Below, piece after piece: positions 16,544-24,310 of a stretch of 24,310 nt of DNA. Each line of letters begins with the position of its first letter. The first letter of the stretch is position 1. Source of the stretch: an uncultured Flavobacteriaceae bacterium. GTDB taxonomy: Bacteria; Bacteroidota; Bacteroidia; Flavobacteriales; Flavobacteriaceae. The notes beneath the pieces are model-generated. The model was not told the origin of the DNA, did not search any database, and saw only the letters and a program-made list of their open reading frames with translations. The DNA lies in assembly GCA_913020685.1 (NCBI GenBank), contig CAJWAY010000006.1, positions 1-24,310 on the forward strand, given 5' to 3'. A program made the translations under genes and the position numbers.

Positions 16544-17263
16544 TCAGGGGCGAAAAATTTCACCCAACAAAATAGCTGACGCTATGGCAACATTGAGACT
16601 TTCGACCCCAGTACCGCTGTTGTGGGAGGGAATAGTAATTCGATTATCAATCTTCTCCAATAATGTATCACTTATGCCGTGAGACTCACTTCCCATTACC
16701 AAAAGTCCATGAGTTGGAAAAGATTCATTGTAATAAGAATTGCCATCTAGTGTAGCGGCATAAACTGGGGTTTCACAATTTTCGATCAATGTCAAAATAT
16801 CAACATAGTGACAACGCACCCTAGCAATTGAACCCATAGTGGATTGGACAACTTTAGGGTTAAAACAATCTACAGAATTGAAACTACAATAAAGATTTCT
16901 TATTCCAAACCAATCACACAACCTTATAATGGTACCCATATTACCAGGGTCAGCAACATTATCTAAAACAAGAGAAAATCCCTGATGATCTTGATGGTTG
17001 GAATCGTATTTAGGAATATGGAATACACCTAAAATCTTACTTGCTGAAGCTAGATGAGATATTTTTTTCATTTGATTAGAATCAATTCTAGTATGATTTA
17101 TTTTTTGGATTGGCACTGTAGATAGGATTTTATTAGCCTTCCAACCCGAATCCAATAGTTCATATACCAACTTTTCACCCTCAGCCAGAAACAAACCACT
17201 TTCTTGTCGGTTTTTTTTAGTTGATAATTTACTGATATTTTTAAGTTGATTTTTGCTTAACAT
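16544..17263 (-). CDS. TrmH/SpoU-family RNA 2'-O-methyltransferase
   Basis: A 239-residue SPOUT methyltransferase. The N-terminal domain (about 1-90) opens MLSKNQLKNISKLSTKKNRQ and contains LFLAEGEKLVYELL, the substrate-binding region. The catalytic part has motif 1 DNVADPGNMGTIIRL (101-115), motif 2 LVMGSESHGIS (188-198) and motif 3 IPSHNSGTGVESLNVA (211-226), including the catalytic-type Asn/Arg residues. The target could be a 23S rRNA or tRNA ribose and cannot be decided from sequence. It is transcribed alone and converges on porT with a 9-base gap. It is divergent from the TamL-like gene across 33 bases. Confidence 0.9.
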   Translation of the reverse strand: MLSKNQLKNISKLSTKKNRQESGLFLAEGEKLVYELLDSGWKANKILSTVPIQKINHTRIDSNQMKKISHLASASKILGVFHIPKYDSNHQDHQGFSLVLDNVADPGNMGTIIRLCDWFGIRNLYCSFNSVDCFNPKVVQSTMGSIARVRCHYVDILTLIENCETPVYAATLDGNSYYNESFPTHGLLVMGSESHGISDTLLEKIDNRITIPSHNSGTGVESLNVAIASAILLGEIFRP

Positions 17264-17296
17264 CCAAAAAACGTAATTTTAAAGAATATTTTTCCC

Positions 17297-19852
17297 ATGG
17301 TAAACATCATGCACTCAAAGTTAGCGATAATCTTTATCATGTTGATAATGATCAGTGGATGCGCTGGCGCTAAAAAAATAGCTAGAGATAGTTATTTATT
17401 GGAAAAGAATACCATCTTTAAAAACAATAAAGAATTACCCAACGACCCCATTAAATTCTTATTAGTAGATAAACCCAACAAAAAAATTCTGGGAATCCCA
17501 ATAAAAAGAAATATATACTCTCTGGCAGGTTCGAATTCTGATTCTTTATTCAACGAGTGGCTGGGCAGAAAAGAAAACAGGAAAAAACGTTTGAATAGTT
17601 GGTTATCCCCCAAACAGGTAAAGGAATTGGGTAAATACAAATCCAAACTATACAATTGGCTTAAAAATAGTGGAGAGGCACCTGTTTTTTTGGATAGTAG
17701 CTCTATTCAAAAAAATATAAATCGTCTAAAACAGTTTTATACAAACAAGGGTTATTTTGACACTAAAGTCTTTTCAAAAAACTCACTGGGTATTGATCGC
17801 AGGGCCGAAGTTAAATACTTTATTGAGACTGGGAAACAATATACTATTGAATCAATAACTAAAAAGATAAATTCTAGCGCATTGGATTCCCTTTATGAAT
17901 CCTCTCTTTCAGAAAGCCTAATTCAAAAGGGATATCCATTTGAGATAGATCGATTTGAAGCTGAACGTTCAAGATTAATAAATTTATTCAGGAATAACGG
18001 AGTTTACAATTTTCAACAAAATAGTATTCAGTTTACAGCAGCAATTGACAGTAGCGGTTCCGATACCAAAATCCCAGTAATAATTGAAATTAATGATCTC
18101 CAAAAAAGAGAAAATGATACCCTTATAAATTTTCCATATCGAATCCACAAAGTATCTAAAATAAATATTTACATTGACACTCCTAGACAACTAGGTCAAC
18201 TATCTAGCTTTATTGACAGCATAAATTACAATGATTTTAACTTATTTTTTAAAGGTAAATTAAAATATAAGCCAAAAGCATTAGAGGAAGTAATCTTTAT
18301 AAAAAAGGGGGATGCTTACAGTGATTTAGAAAGATCTCAAACCTATCGTTACATCTCCAACCTTCGAAATTTTAAATACCCAAGTATCACCTACAGAACT
18401 ATTGATGGCAATAAACCCGATTTGGTCGCCAATATTTTTTTAAATCCAAAAGAACGTTTTTCAATGGGATTTGACCTAGATCTGTCTCATTCCAACATCC
18501 AAGACTTCGGATTTTCAATTGGAAGTTCCTTTGGCATAAGAAATATTTTTAGAGGTGCTGAAATTTTGGAAATTGGGGTGAAAAATACTTTTGGTTCCTC
18601 TAGTGACATCTCAACTATAGATCAACAATTATTCAACCTTTATGAATTAGGTGCAGACATAAAGTTTAAGTTTCCAAGAGTATTGTTCCCCATTAATGTC
18701 AAAGGTATCATTCCAAAAACCAAAAACCCCTCCACAGATATCACATTTAGTGGAACCCTTCAACAAAACATAGGATTGGATAAGCAGTATTTTGGGGCCG
18801 GTTATCAATTAAATTGGCAGCCAAATTCACGAGCAAAATTTAATCTAAAGCTAATTGATTTAGAATTCATTAATAATGAAAATGTCAATAATTATTTTAA
18901 CGTGTATAAAAATTCTTACGATAAGCTCAATAATATTGCTAAATCATTCAACACCAATCTTGAAAATATTAATTCCGATGGAAATTTAAAAATTCCAAAT
19001 GGAGCCAATAACTTTATTTCAGAGGTACGTAACAATCAAACACTTTTGACAGAAAAAAACTCCGAATATCAGGAAGTCAATCTCATCAGAGAGAGACAAA
19101 CTCGATTAACTACGAATAACTTGATTTTTGGTTCCTCTTTCATTTACAATTATAATAGTCAACAAAACATACTGGATGAATCATTTTTTCAATTACAATG
19201 GAAACTCAATTTAGTAGGAACGCTTCTAAACGAAATCATAAAATCTACAAATACCCCAAAAAATGATAATGATCAATTTGAAATTGCAGGTGTAACTCCC
19301 TCACAATATTTCAAAACAGAATTGAATTACATTAAACACTGGAAATTATCGAACCGAACAGTTTTGGCATTTAGGGCTTTTGGTGGAATTGCAATCCCAT
19401 TTGGCAACGCCAATAGCATCCCTTTTACTAGATCCTATTTTTCAGGTGGATCGAACGATAACAGGGGTTGGAGAGCCTACAAATTGGGGCCTGGAAGCAG
19501 TAGTAACCTCAATGAATTTAACGAAGCTAATTTGAAGCTTACATTTAATATAGAGTATCGATTCCCCCTAATTTCAAAGATCAACGGGGCTTTTTTTATT
19601 GATGCTGGAAACATCTGGAATGTTTTAGACAACGTAACTGATCAAGAATATCGTTTTGATGGTTTTGAAGATTTAAGTGAGATTGCCATTGGTACAGGTT
19701 TTGGCTTGCGTTATGATTTTGATTTCTTTGTTTTTCGATTAGATACTGGCTTTAAAACTTACAACCCCTCACTCCCCAAAAAATCAAGATGGGAAGCAGA
19801 TTATGCCATTAGTAATGCTGTTTTCAATATTGGTATAAATTATCCATTTTAA
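17297..19852 (+). CDS. BamA/TamA-family outer-membrane lipoprotein (TamL-like)
   Basis: An 851-residue Omp85-superfamily protein. The ATG at 17297 or the one at 17309 both yield a lipoprotein signal ending in lipobox ISGC; 17309 (MHSKLAII) is equally plausible. About 400 residues of periplasmic region follow, with POTRA-like segments (IQKNINRLKQFYTNKGYFD, then YPFEIDRFEAERSRLINLF). The C-terminal barrel has the Omp85 RGW motif (SNDNRGWRAY, near residue 724) and a terminal aromatic in INYPF. Bacteroidota carry a lipidated TamA homologue called TamL, which works with TamB in outer-membrane assembly or lipid transport. Lipidation and the early SYLLEKNTI segment fit that group better than BamA. 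No tamB is next to it: the next gene is fbaA. A weak -7-like TATTTTTC lies at 17287-17294. Confidence 0.85.
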   Translation: MVNIMHSKLAIIFIMLIMISGCAGAKKIARDSYLLEKNTIFKNNKELPNDPIKFLLVDKPNKKILGIPIKRNIYSLAGSNSDSLFNEWLGRKENRKKRLNSWLSPKQVKELGKYKSKLYNWLKNSGEAPVFLDSSSIQKNINRLKQFYTNKGYFDTKVFSKNSLGIDRRAEVKYFIETGKQYTIESITKKINSSALDSLYESSLSESLIQKGYPFEIDRFEAERSRLINLFRNNGVYNFQQNSIQFTAAIDSSGSDTKIPVIIEINDLQKRENDTLINFPYRIHKVSKINIYIDTPRQLGQLSSFIDSINYNDFNLFFKGKLKYKPKALEEVIFIKKGDAYSDLERSQTYRYISNLRNFKYPSITYRTIDGNKPDLVANIFLNPKERFSMGFDLDLSHSNIQDFGFSIGSSFGIRNIFRGAEILEIGVKNTFGSSSDISTIDQQLFNLYELGADIKFKFPRVLFPINVKGIIPKTKNPSTDITFSGTLQQNIGLDKQYFGAGYQLNWQPNSRAKFNLKLIDLEFINNENVNNYFNVYKNSYDKLNNIAKSFNTNLENINSDGNLKIPNGANNFISEVRNNQTLLTEKNSEYQEVNLIRERQTRLTTNNLIFGSSFIYNYNSQQNILDESFFQLQWKLNLVGTLLNEIIKSTNTPKNDNDQFEIAGVTPSQYFKTELNYIKHWKLSNRTVLAFRAFGGIAIPFGNANSIPFTRSYFSGGSNDNRGWRAYKLGPGSSSNLNEFNEANLKLTFNIEYRFPLISKINGAFFIDAGNIWNVLDNVTDQEYRFDGFEDLSEIAIGTGFGLRYDFDFFVFRLDTGFKTYNPSLPKKSRWEADYAISNAVFNIGINYPF

Positions 19853-19866
19853 ACTAAAAAGTTTGA

Positions 19867-19874
19867 TACTTTTG
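19867..19874 (+). promoter_or_regulatory. -7 promoter element of fbaA
   Basis: TACTTTTG matches TAnnTTTG exactly and lies 20 bases before the fbaA ATG, giving a leader of about 15 bases. It is followed by TCA rather than the CAC seen at the other -7 elements. No TTG is at the -33 distance. Confidence 0.45.
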
Positions 19875-19894
19875 TCAACTTAAGTCAATTATTG

Positions 19895-20965
19895 ATGAAC
19901 CAAAATTTTCCAAAAGGGGTACTTACAGGAAGTCAAGTACAAGATCTATTTAAATTTGCAAAACAAAAATCTTTTGCCCTTCCAGCAGTCAATGTAGTAG
20001 GAAGCAATTCTATAAATGCAGTCATAGAAACTGCTGCTGAATTAAACAGCCCTGTTATAATCCAATTTTCAAATGGAGGCTCTCAATTTATGGCTGGAAA
20101 AGGGCTTTCAAATGAAAATCAAATAGCTGCTATAGCCGGAGGAATATCAGGAGCAAAACACGTCCATGAGTTAGCCAAACTTTATGGCGCAACAGTAATT
20201 TTGCATACTGACCATTGTGCAAAAAATCTATTACCATGGATAGATGGGTTACTGAATGCTGGTGAAACTTTTTATAGGCAAACAGGTAAACCCCTGTATA
20301 GTTCTCACATGTTGGACCTGTCAGAAGAACCTCTCGAGGAAAATATTGAAGTCTGTAAAAATTACCTGATGCGAATGGATAAAATGGGGATGACCCTAGA
20401 AATCGAACTGGGTGTGACAGGAGGAGAAGAAGACGGTGTTGACAATTCTGATATTGATATCTCAAAATTATATACACAACCTGAAGAAGTTGCATACGCC
20501 TTTGAGGAATTGAGTAAAATAGGTCCTAGATTTACCATAGCAGCTGCTTTTGGTAATGTACACGGTGTTTATCAACCTGGTAATGTTAAATTGACTCCCA
20601 AAATTTTAAAGAATTCTCAAGAATTTATCTCTAAAAAATTTGGATTAGCAGACAACAGTGTAGATTTCGTTTTCCACGGCGGATCAGGTTCCACTAATGA
20701 AGAAATTTCAGAGGCAATTAAATACGGGGTAATAAAGATGAATATAGATACTGACTTACAATTTGCCTTTACTGAGGGCATTCGCGATTATATGATCAAC
20801 AATATTGATTACCTTCGAACACAGTTAGGAAATCCTAGTGGTGCAGAAATTCCTAATAAAAAATATTATGATCCGAGAAAATGGTTAAGAAAAGGTGAAG
20901 AAACTTTCAAAACTCGATTGATTAAAGCTTTTGAAGACTTAAATAACGTCAACACGCTTGACTAA
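19895..20965 (+). CDS. fbaA: Class II fructose-bisphosphate aldolase
   Basis: The ATG at 19895 is preferred to the TTG just before it, giving 356 residues. The enzyme cleaves fructose 1,6-bisphosphate to DHAP and glyceraldehyde 3-phosphate using zinc, and runs in reverse in gluconeogenesis. It resembles the E. coli-type class IIa enzyme throughout. The catalytic/zinc segment HTDHCAKNLLPW has D106 and H107. LEIELGVTGGEEDGVDNS follows, then GNVHGVYQPG and FHGGSGST with the phosphate-binding and second zinc histidine residues, and MNIDTDLQ. The C-terminal NKKYYDPRKWLRKGEE is also family-typical. It is followed by accD after 29 bases, so the two may share a transcript. Confidence 0.96.
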   Translation: MNQNFPKGVLTGSQVQDLFKFAKQKSFALPAVNVVGSNSINAVIETAAELNSPVIIQFSNGGSQFMAGKGLSNENQIAAIAGGISGAKHVHELAKLYGATVILHTDHCAKNLLPWIDGLLNAGETFYRQTGKPLYSSHMLDLSEEPLEENIEVCKNYLMRMDKMGMTLEIELGVTGGEEDGVDNSDIDISKLYTQPEEVAYAFEELSKIGPRFTIAAAFGNVHGVYQPGNVKLTPKILKNSQEFISKKFGLADNSVDFVFHGGSGSTNEEISEAIKYGVIKMNIDTDLQFAFTEGIRDYMINNIDYLRTQLGNPSGAEIPNKKYYDPRKWLRKGEETFKTRLIKAFEDLNNVNTLD

Positions 20966-20994
20966 TAAAATTTTTATGATCTAATTATCTACAT

Positions 20995-21852
20995 ATGAGC
21001 TGGTTCAAAAGAAGTGAAAAGGGCATACAAACTAAAACTGAGGAGAAAAAGGACATCCCTAAGGGGCTTTGGTACAAAACCCCAACTGGAAAAATAATTG
21101 AAACTCAGGAATTAGCCTCTAACTTTTATGTTTCTCCTGAAGATGATTATCATGTTCACATTGGAAGTAAAGAGTACTTTGAAATTTTATTTGATGACAA
21201 CCACTTTAAAGAATTAGATAAAAAAATAAAATCAAAAGACTTTCTCAGTTTCCGTGATACTAAAAAATATGCGGACCGTTTAAAAGAAGCGCAAAAAAAA
21301 ACCGGTCTAAATGATGCCATCCGCACTGCAGTAGGAAAATCCAAAGGAAAAGATTTGGTCATTGCATGTATGGATTTTACATTCATTGGAGGGTCTATGG
21401 GCTCTGTAGTGGGTGAAAAAATTGCTAGAGCCTGTGATTACTCAATAAAACACCATTTACCTTTGATTATTATTTCAAAATCTGGTGGGGCCAGAATGAT
21501 GGAGTCTGCTAATTCACTTATGCAAATGGCAAAAACCTCTGCAAAATTGAGCTTACTAGCAGAAGCAAAATTACCCTACATTTCAATATGTACGGATCCT
21601 ACCACTGGGGGTACAACCGCCTCTTTTGCAATGTTAGGTGACATTATTATAGGCGAACCAGGAGCTTTAATTGGTTTTGCTGGACCAAGAGTCGTTAGGG
21701 ATACAACTGGAAGTGACCTACCAAAAGGATTCCAGAAAAGTGAGTTTTTGTTGGAGAAAGGATTTTTAGACTTTATATGTCATCGTAAGCTTCTCAAGAA
21801 CAAAATCAATCTATACCTTGACTTGATCCTCAACCAACCCTTGAGAGATTAA
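20995..21852 (+). CDS. accD: Acetyl-CoA carboxylase carboxyltransferase subunit beta, zinc-ribbon cysteines absent
   Basis: A 285-residue AccD, the beta half of the carboxyltransferase that makes malonyl-CoA for fatty-acid synthesis. The crotonase-like core is intact: FIGGSMGSVVGEKIARA, SKSGGARMMES, TDPTTGGTTASFAMLGD and EPGALIGFAGPRVV. The N-terminus starts MSWFKRSEKG and keeps the alignment frame of the zinc ribbon. However, the four metal-binding cysteines are not there: the region reads WYKTPTGK (26-33) and YVSPEDDYH (45-53), where other bacteria have KCxxCG and VCPKC. This matches my recollection of AccD in other Flavobacteriaceae, so it is probably a lineage trait rather than decay. No accA is in the window. 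Confidence 0.95.
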   Translation: MSWFKRSEKGIQTKTEEKKDIPKGLWYKTPTGKIIETQELASNFYVSPEDDYHVHIGSKEYFEILFDDNHFKELDKKIKSKDFLSFRDTKKYADRLKEAQKKTGLNDAIRTAVGKSKGKDLVIACMDFTFIGGSMGSVVGEKIARACDYSIKHHLPLIIISKSGGARMMESANSLMQMAKTSAKLSLLAEAKLPYISICTDPTTGGTTASFAMLGDIIIGEPGALIGFAGPRVVRDTTGSDLPKGFQKSEFLLEKGFLDFICHRKLLKNKINLYLDLILNQPLRD

Positions 21853-21866
21853 TTATTATGATCAAG

Positions 21867-21896
21867 TTGTAATTATGAATATTACATTTATATTTG
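21867..21896 (+). promoter_or_regulatory. Promoter of rpsO-pnp
   Basis: TTG (21867-21869) is followed after 19 bases by TATATTTG (21889-21896), then CAC. This fits the Bacteroidota -33/-7 consensus. The start would fall near 21902, giving a leader of about 33 bases before the rpsO ATG. That is too short for a large S15 pseudoknot of the E. coli kind unless the coding start takes part. Confidence 0.7.
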
Positions 21897-21934
21897 CACT
21901 CATTTTACATAAAAATCATTGAAATAATATTGGC

Positions 21935-22204
21935 ATGTACTTAGACAAAAAAATTAAAAAAGAGATTTTCAAAAAGCACGGAAAGTCTGATAAAGATACT
22001 GGTTCTATTGAAGGACAAATTGCACTTTTTTCACTCAGAGTTGATCACCTCTCTAACCACCTGAAAAAAAACAAAAAAGATTTCAATACAGAACGTTCTC
22101 TGGTAAAATTGGTTGGGAAACGCCGTAGCCTTTTAGATTACCTCAAAGCAAAAAATATAGAGCGTTATCGTGCCATCATCAAAGAATTGGGACTAAGAAA
22201 ATAA
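21935..22204 (+). CDS. rpsO: Ribosomal protein uS15 (S15)
   Basis: An 89-residue S15 of canonical length, starting MYLDKKIKKEIFKKHGKSDKD. It has the conserved DTGSIEGQIALFSLRVDHLSNHLKKNKKD core and the C-terminal LVGKRRSLLDYLK and ERYRAIIKELGLRK. S15 binds the 16S central domain at a three-way junction and helps order the platform. The position just upstream of pnp is the classical rpsO-pnp arrangement. A good promoter precedes it. Confidence 0.98.
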   Translation: MYLDKKIKKEIFKKHGKSDKDTGSIEGQIALFSLRVDHLSNHLKKNKKDFNTERSLVKLVGKRRSLLDYLKAKNIERYRAIIKELGLRK

Positions 22205-22249
22205 TCTCAAACGTAATAAAAGCATATCTGTTTACTGATTAAGCTTATC

Positions 22250-22293
22250 GTTGGTTGCTTCACAACACACAACAAAATTAATATACAACCAAC
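22250..22293 (+). repeat. Inverted repeat (stem-loop) in the rpsO-pnp intergenic region
   Basis: GTTGGTTG (22250-22257) and CAACCAAC (22286-22293) are perfect 8-base complementary arms around a 28-base A/C-rich loop. The second arm ends 9 bases before the pnp ATG. In RNA this stem would sit directly upstream of the start codon. It lacks a T-run and is not a standard terminator. E. coli pnp is autoregulated through a leader stem cleaved by RNase III, which makes a regulatory role conceivable. Confidence 0.45.
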
Positions 22294-22302
22294 TCATAAA
22301 AA

Positions 22303-24310
22303 ATGATACCTAAAACATTTACCCAAGAAATTCCTCTTAAAGACGGAAGAAGCATAACCTTGGAAACTGGAAAGCTAGCTAAACAAGCCCACGGTTCTGT
22401 AGTAGTAAGGATGGGGAACTGTATGCTTTTGTGTACGGTAGTTTCAAACTATAATTCTGGTCAAGTTGACTTCTTACCCCTTACAGTAGATTACCGCGAA
22501 AAATTTGCAGCTGCAGGTAGATATCCTGGAGGCTTTTTTAAAAGAGAAGCAAGACCCAGCGATGGAGAAATCTTAACCATGCGCATTGTAGATCGTGTAT
22601 TGCGACCTTTATTTCCAAAAGATTATCATAACGAAGTTCAGGTTATGATTCAATTGATGTCTCATGACGAAAATGTGATGCCCGATGCTCTAGCAGGGTT
22701 GGCAGCATCAGCTGCCATACAGTTAAGTGACTTCCCATTTGAATGTCCTATTTCTGAGGCTAGGGTTGCTCGAGTAGATGGAGAATTTATAATCAACCCT
22801 AGCCGAGCGCAATTAAACTTTTCCGATATCGACATGATAGTGGGAGCTTCTGCAGATTCAGTAATGATGGTTGAAGGCGAAATGGATGAGTGTAGTGAGG
22901 AAGAAATGGCCGATGCAATTAAATTTGCTCACGAGGCCATAAAGGACCAGATTGATGCACAAATCAAATTGGCTGATGCTATTGGCAGAAAAGAAGTGCG
23001 TGAATATGACCAAGCGGAAGAAAATGAAAAACTACAAAAGCAAATCCACGAAGCAGCATATAATCAGTGTTATAAAATTGCAAAAAAAGGAACTGGAAAA
23101 GCCGAACGAAGTAATGCTTTCAGTGAATTAAAAGAAGAGATTAAATCCACTTTTTCGGAGGAAGAACTCGAAGAAAATGGTGATTTGATAAGCAAATATT
23201 TTAGTATAACCCAAAAAGATGCTGTTAGAGAATTAGTATTGAGTGAGGGAAGGCGATTGGACGGGAGAAAAACTGATGAAATAAGACCTATATGGTGCGA
23301 GGTAGATTACCTCCCCTCTACCCACGGCTCTTCAATATTCACTCGTGGTGAGACCCAAGCACTTGCTACAGTAACATTGGGAACCTCGAGAGAAGCCAAT
23401 CAAATTGACATGCCCTCCTATGAAGGTGAGGAGCGTTTTTATTTGCATTACAACTTCCCCCCATTTTGTACAGGAGAAGCTCGTCCCCTAAGAGGAACAT
23501 CAAGGCGTGAAGTTGGACATGGTAATTTGGCCCAAAGAGGGCTTAAAGGAATGATCCCTAAAGAGTGTCCATATACTGTAAGGGTTGTAAGTGAAGTTTT
23601 AGAATCGAACGGGTCATCTTCAATGGCAACAGTTTGTTCTGGAACCATGGCATTGATGGATGCAGGAGTAAAAATGAAAAGACCTGTTTCCGGTATTGCC
23701 ATGGGATTGATTTCTGATGGAGATCGTTTTGCAATTCTGAGTGATATTCTTGGAGATGAAGACCATCTTGGTGACATGGATTTTAAAGTTACAGGTACAA
23801 GCGAGGGAATCACAGCTTGCCAAATGGATATCAAAATAAAAGGTTTATCCTATGAGATACTAGTTAAAGCTCTTAAGCAAGCTCGCGAGGGAAGGTTACT
23901 CATACTTGAGAAACTAGTGGAAACTATAGCTCAACCCAACGAAAGCGTAAAAGCGCATGCTCCTAAGATGGTAACCCTTACAATTCCGAATGAATTTATA
24001 GGTGCTGTAATTGGTCCAGGAGGTAAGGTGATCCAGGAAATGCAAAAAGAAACAGATACCACAATTGTGATAGTGGAGGATGAAGATGTCGGTGTTATCG
24101 AAATATTGGGTGTAAATCAAGATAAAATTGATGCTGCCATTGAAAAGATTAATAACATCACTTTCAAACCAACTGCTGGAGAAATTTACAATGTTACAGT
24201 TGTCAAAATTTTAGATTTTGGAGCGGTGGTCGAATTTGTACCAGGCAATGAAGTACTACTTCATATTTCTGAAGTATCATGGGATAGAATTGATAAAGTT
24301 ACAGATGAGA
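22303..24310 (+). CDS. pnp: Polyribonucleotide nucleotidyltransferase (PNPase), 3' end missing
   Basis: An ATG at 22303 opens a frame that continues to the window edge: 669 complete codons, with the true C-terminus outside. PNPase degrades RNA 3'-to-5' by phosphorolysis as a trimer. Visible parts in order: a first RNase PH domain (FAAAGRYPGGFFKREARPSDGE early on), the helical linker (about 210-310), and the second, catalytic RNase PH domain. That second domain holds RGETQALATVTLGTS and LGDEDHLGDMDFKV; D485 and D491 match the catalytic aspartates. Then come the KH domain (GAVIGPGGKVIQEM, GPGG at 571-574) and the start of the S1 domain (from about residue 626, VTVVKILDFGAVVEF). It follows rpsO by 98 bases, with no own promoter seen and an inverted repeat in the gap. 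Confidence 0.97.
   Translation, partial: MIPKTFTQEIPLKDGRSITLETGKLAKQAHGSVVVRMGNCMLLCTVVSNYNSGQVDFLPLTVDYREKFAAAGRYPGGFFKREARPSDGEILTMRIVDRVLRPLFPKDYHNEVQVMIQLMSHDENVMPDALAGLAASAAIQLSDFPFECPISEARVARVDGEFIINPSRAQLNFSDIDMIVGASADSVMMVEGEMDECSEEEMADAIKFAHEAIKDQIDAQIKLADAIGRKEVREYDQAEENEKLQKQIHEAAYNQCYKIAKKGTGKAERSNAFSELKEEIKSTFSEEELEENGDLISKYFSITQKDAVRELVLSEGRRLDGRKTDEIRPIWCEVDYLPSTHGSSIFTRGETQALATVTLGTSREANQIDMPSYEGEERFYLHYNFPPFCTGEARPLRGTSRREVGHGNLAQRGLKGMIPKECPYTVRVVSEVLESNGSSSMATVCSGTMALMDAGVKMKRPVSGIAMGLISDGDRFAILSDILGDEDHLGDMDFKVTGTSEGITACQMDIKIKGLSYEILVKALKQAREGRLLILEKLVETIAQPNESVKAHAPKMVTLTIPNEFIGAVIGPGGKVIQEMQKETDTTIVIVEDEDVGVIEILGVNQDKIDAAIEKINNITFKPTAGEIYNVTVVKILDFGAVVEFVPGNEVLLHISEVSWDRIDKVTDE

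Noticed and set aside
16535..16549. CCCT/AGGG hairpin between convergent porT and methyltransferase genes as a bidirectional terminator
   Set aside because: The stem is only four base pairs and there is no T-run on either strand, so it is not convincing as a terminator.
23448..23834. 128-codon open frame on the minus strand
   Set aside because: It lies entirely opposite the conserved second RNase PH domain of pnp. It is a shadow frame without a recognisable domain.

Overview
The window is a gene-dense, AT-rich chromosomal segment of a Bacteroidota member, almost certainly of the family Flavobacteriaceae or a close relative. The evidence is a SusC/SusD outer-membrane pair, a PorT-family protein (type IX secretion), a lipoprotein version of the Omp85/TamA family, menaquinone-type UbiE/MenG, an AccD without its zinc-ribbon cysteines, and promoter-like sequences of the Bacteroidota type (TAnnTTTG, sometimes with an upstream TTG/TTTG).

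Layout. (1) Positions 1-4920, minus strand: a fused str/S10 ribosomal operon read right to left as rpsL-rpsG-fusA-rpsJ-rplC-rplD-rplW-rplB (only the first 8 codons of rplB are inside), driven by a well-formed promoter at 4955-4986. There is no tuf gene between fusA and rpsJ. (2) 4921-5273: divergent intergenic region with two short inverted repeats. (3) 5274-9810, plus: susC and susD, an outer-membrane uptake pair with no enzymes or regulator beside it. (4) 10003-12025, plus: rlmB and rarA. (5) 12022-14876, minus: trkA-trkH potassium uptake operon, convergent with rarA and overlapping it at the stop codons. (6) 15064-16534, plus: menG/ubiE and porT, overlapping. (7) 16544-17263, minus: a TrmH/SpoU-type RNA methyltransferase. 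(8) 17297-21852, plus: a TamA/BamA-like lipoprotein (TamL type), class II fructose-bisphosphate aldolase and accD. (9) 21935-24310, plus: rpsO and pnp, the latter cut by the window end.

Functionally this is mostly core machinery: translation (ribosomal proteins, EF-G), rRNA/RNA modification (RlmB, TrmH family), replication maintenance (RarA), potassium homeostasis (TrkAH), menaquinone synthesis, outer-membrane biogenesis/secretion (PorT, TamL), glycolysis/gluconeogenesis, fatty-acid initiation and RNA decay. No mobile element, CRISPR array, defence island, tRNA or rRNA gene was seen. I found no convincing undescribed system. The most interesting signals are regulatory: an 11-base extended -7 element (TAnnTTTGCAC) shared by four promoters, one of which abuts the menG start codon and suggests a leaderless mRNA; a perfect 8-bp inverted repeat just before pnp; and a possible 13-codon leader peptide coupled to rlmB. 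Several start codons were moved inward from the longest open frame, to the position supported by a signal peptide or family N-terminus.
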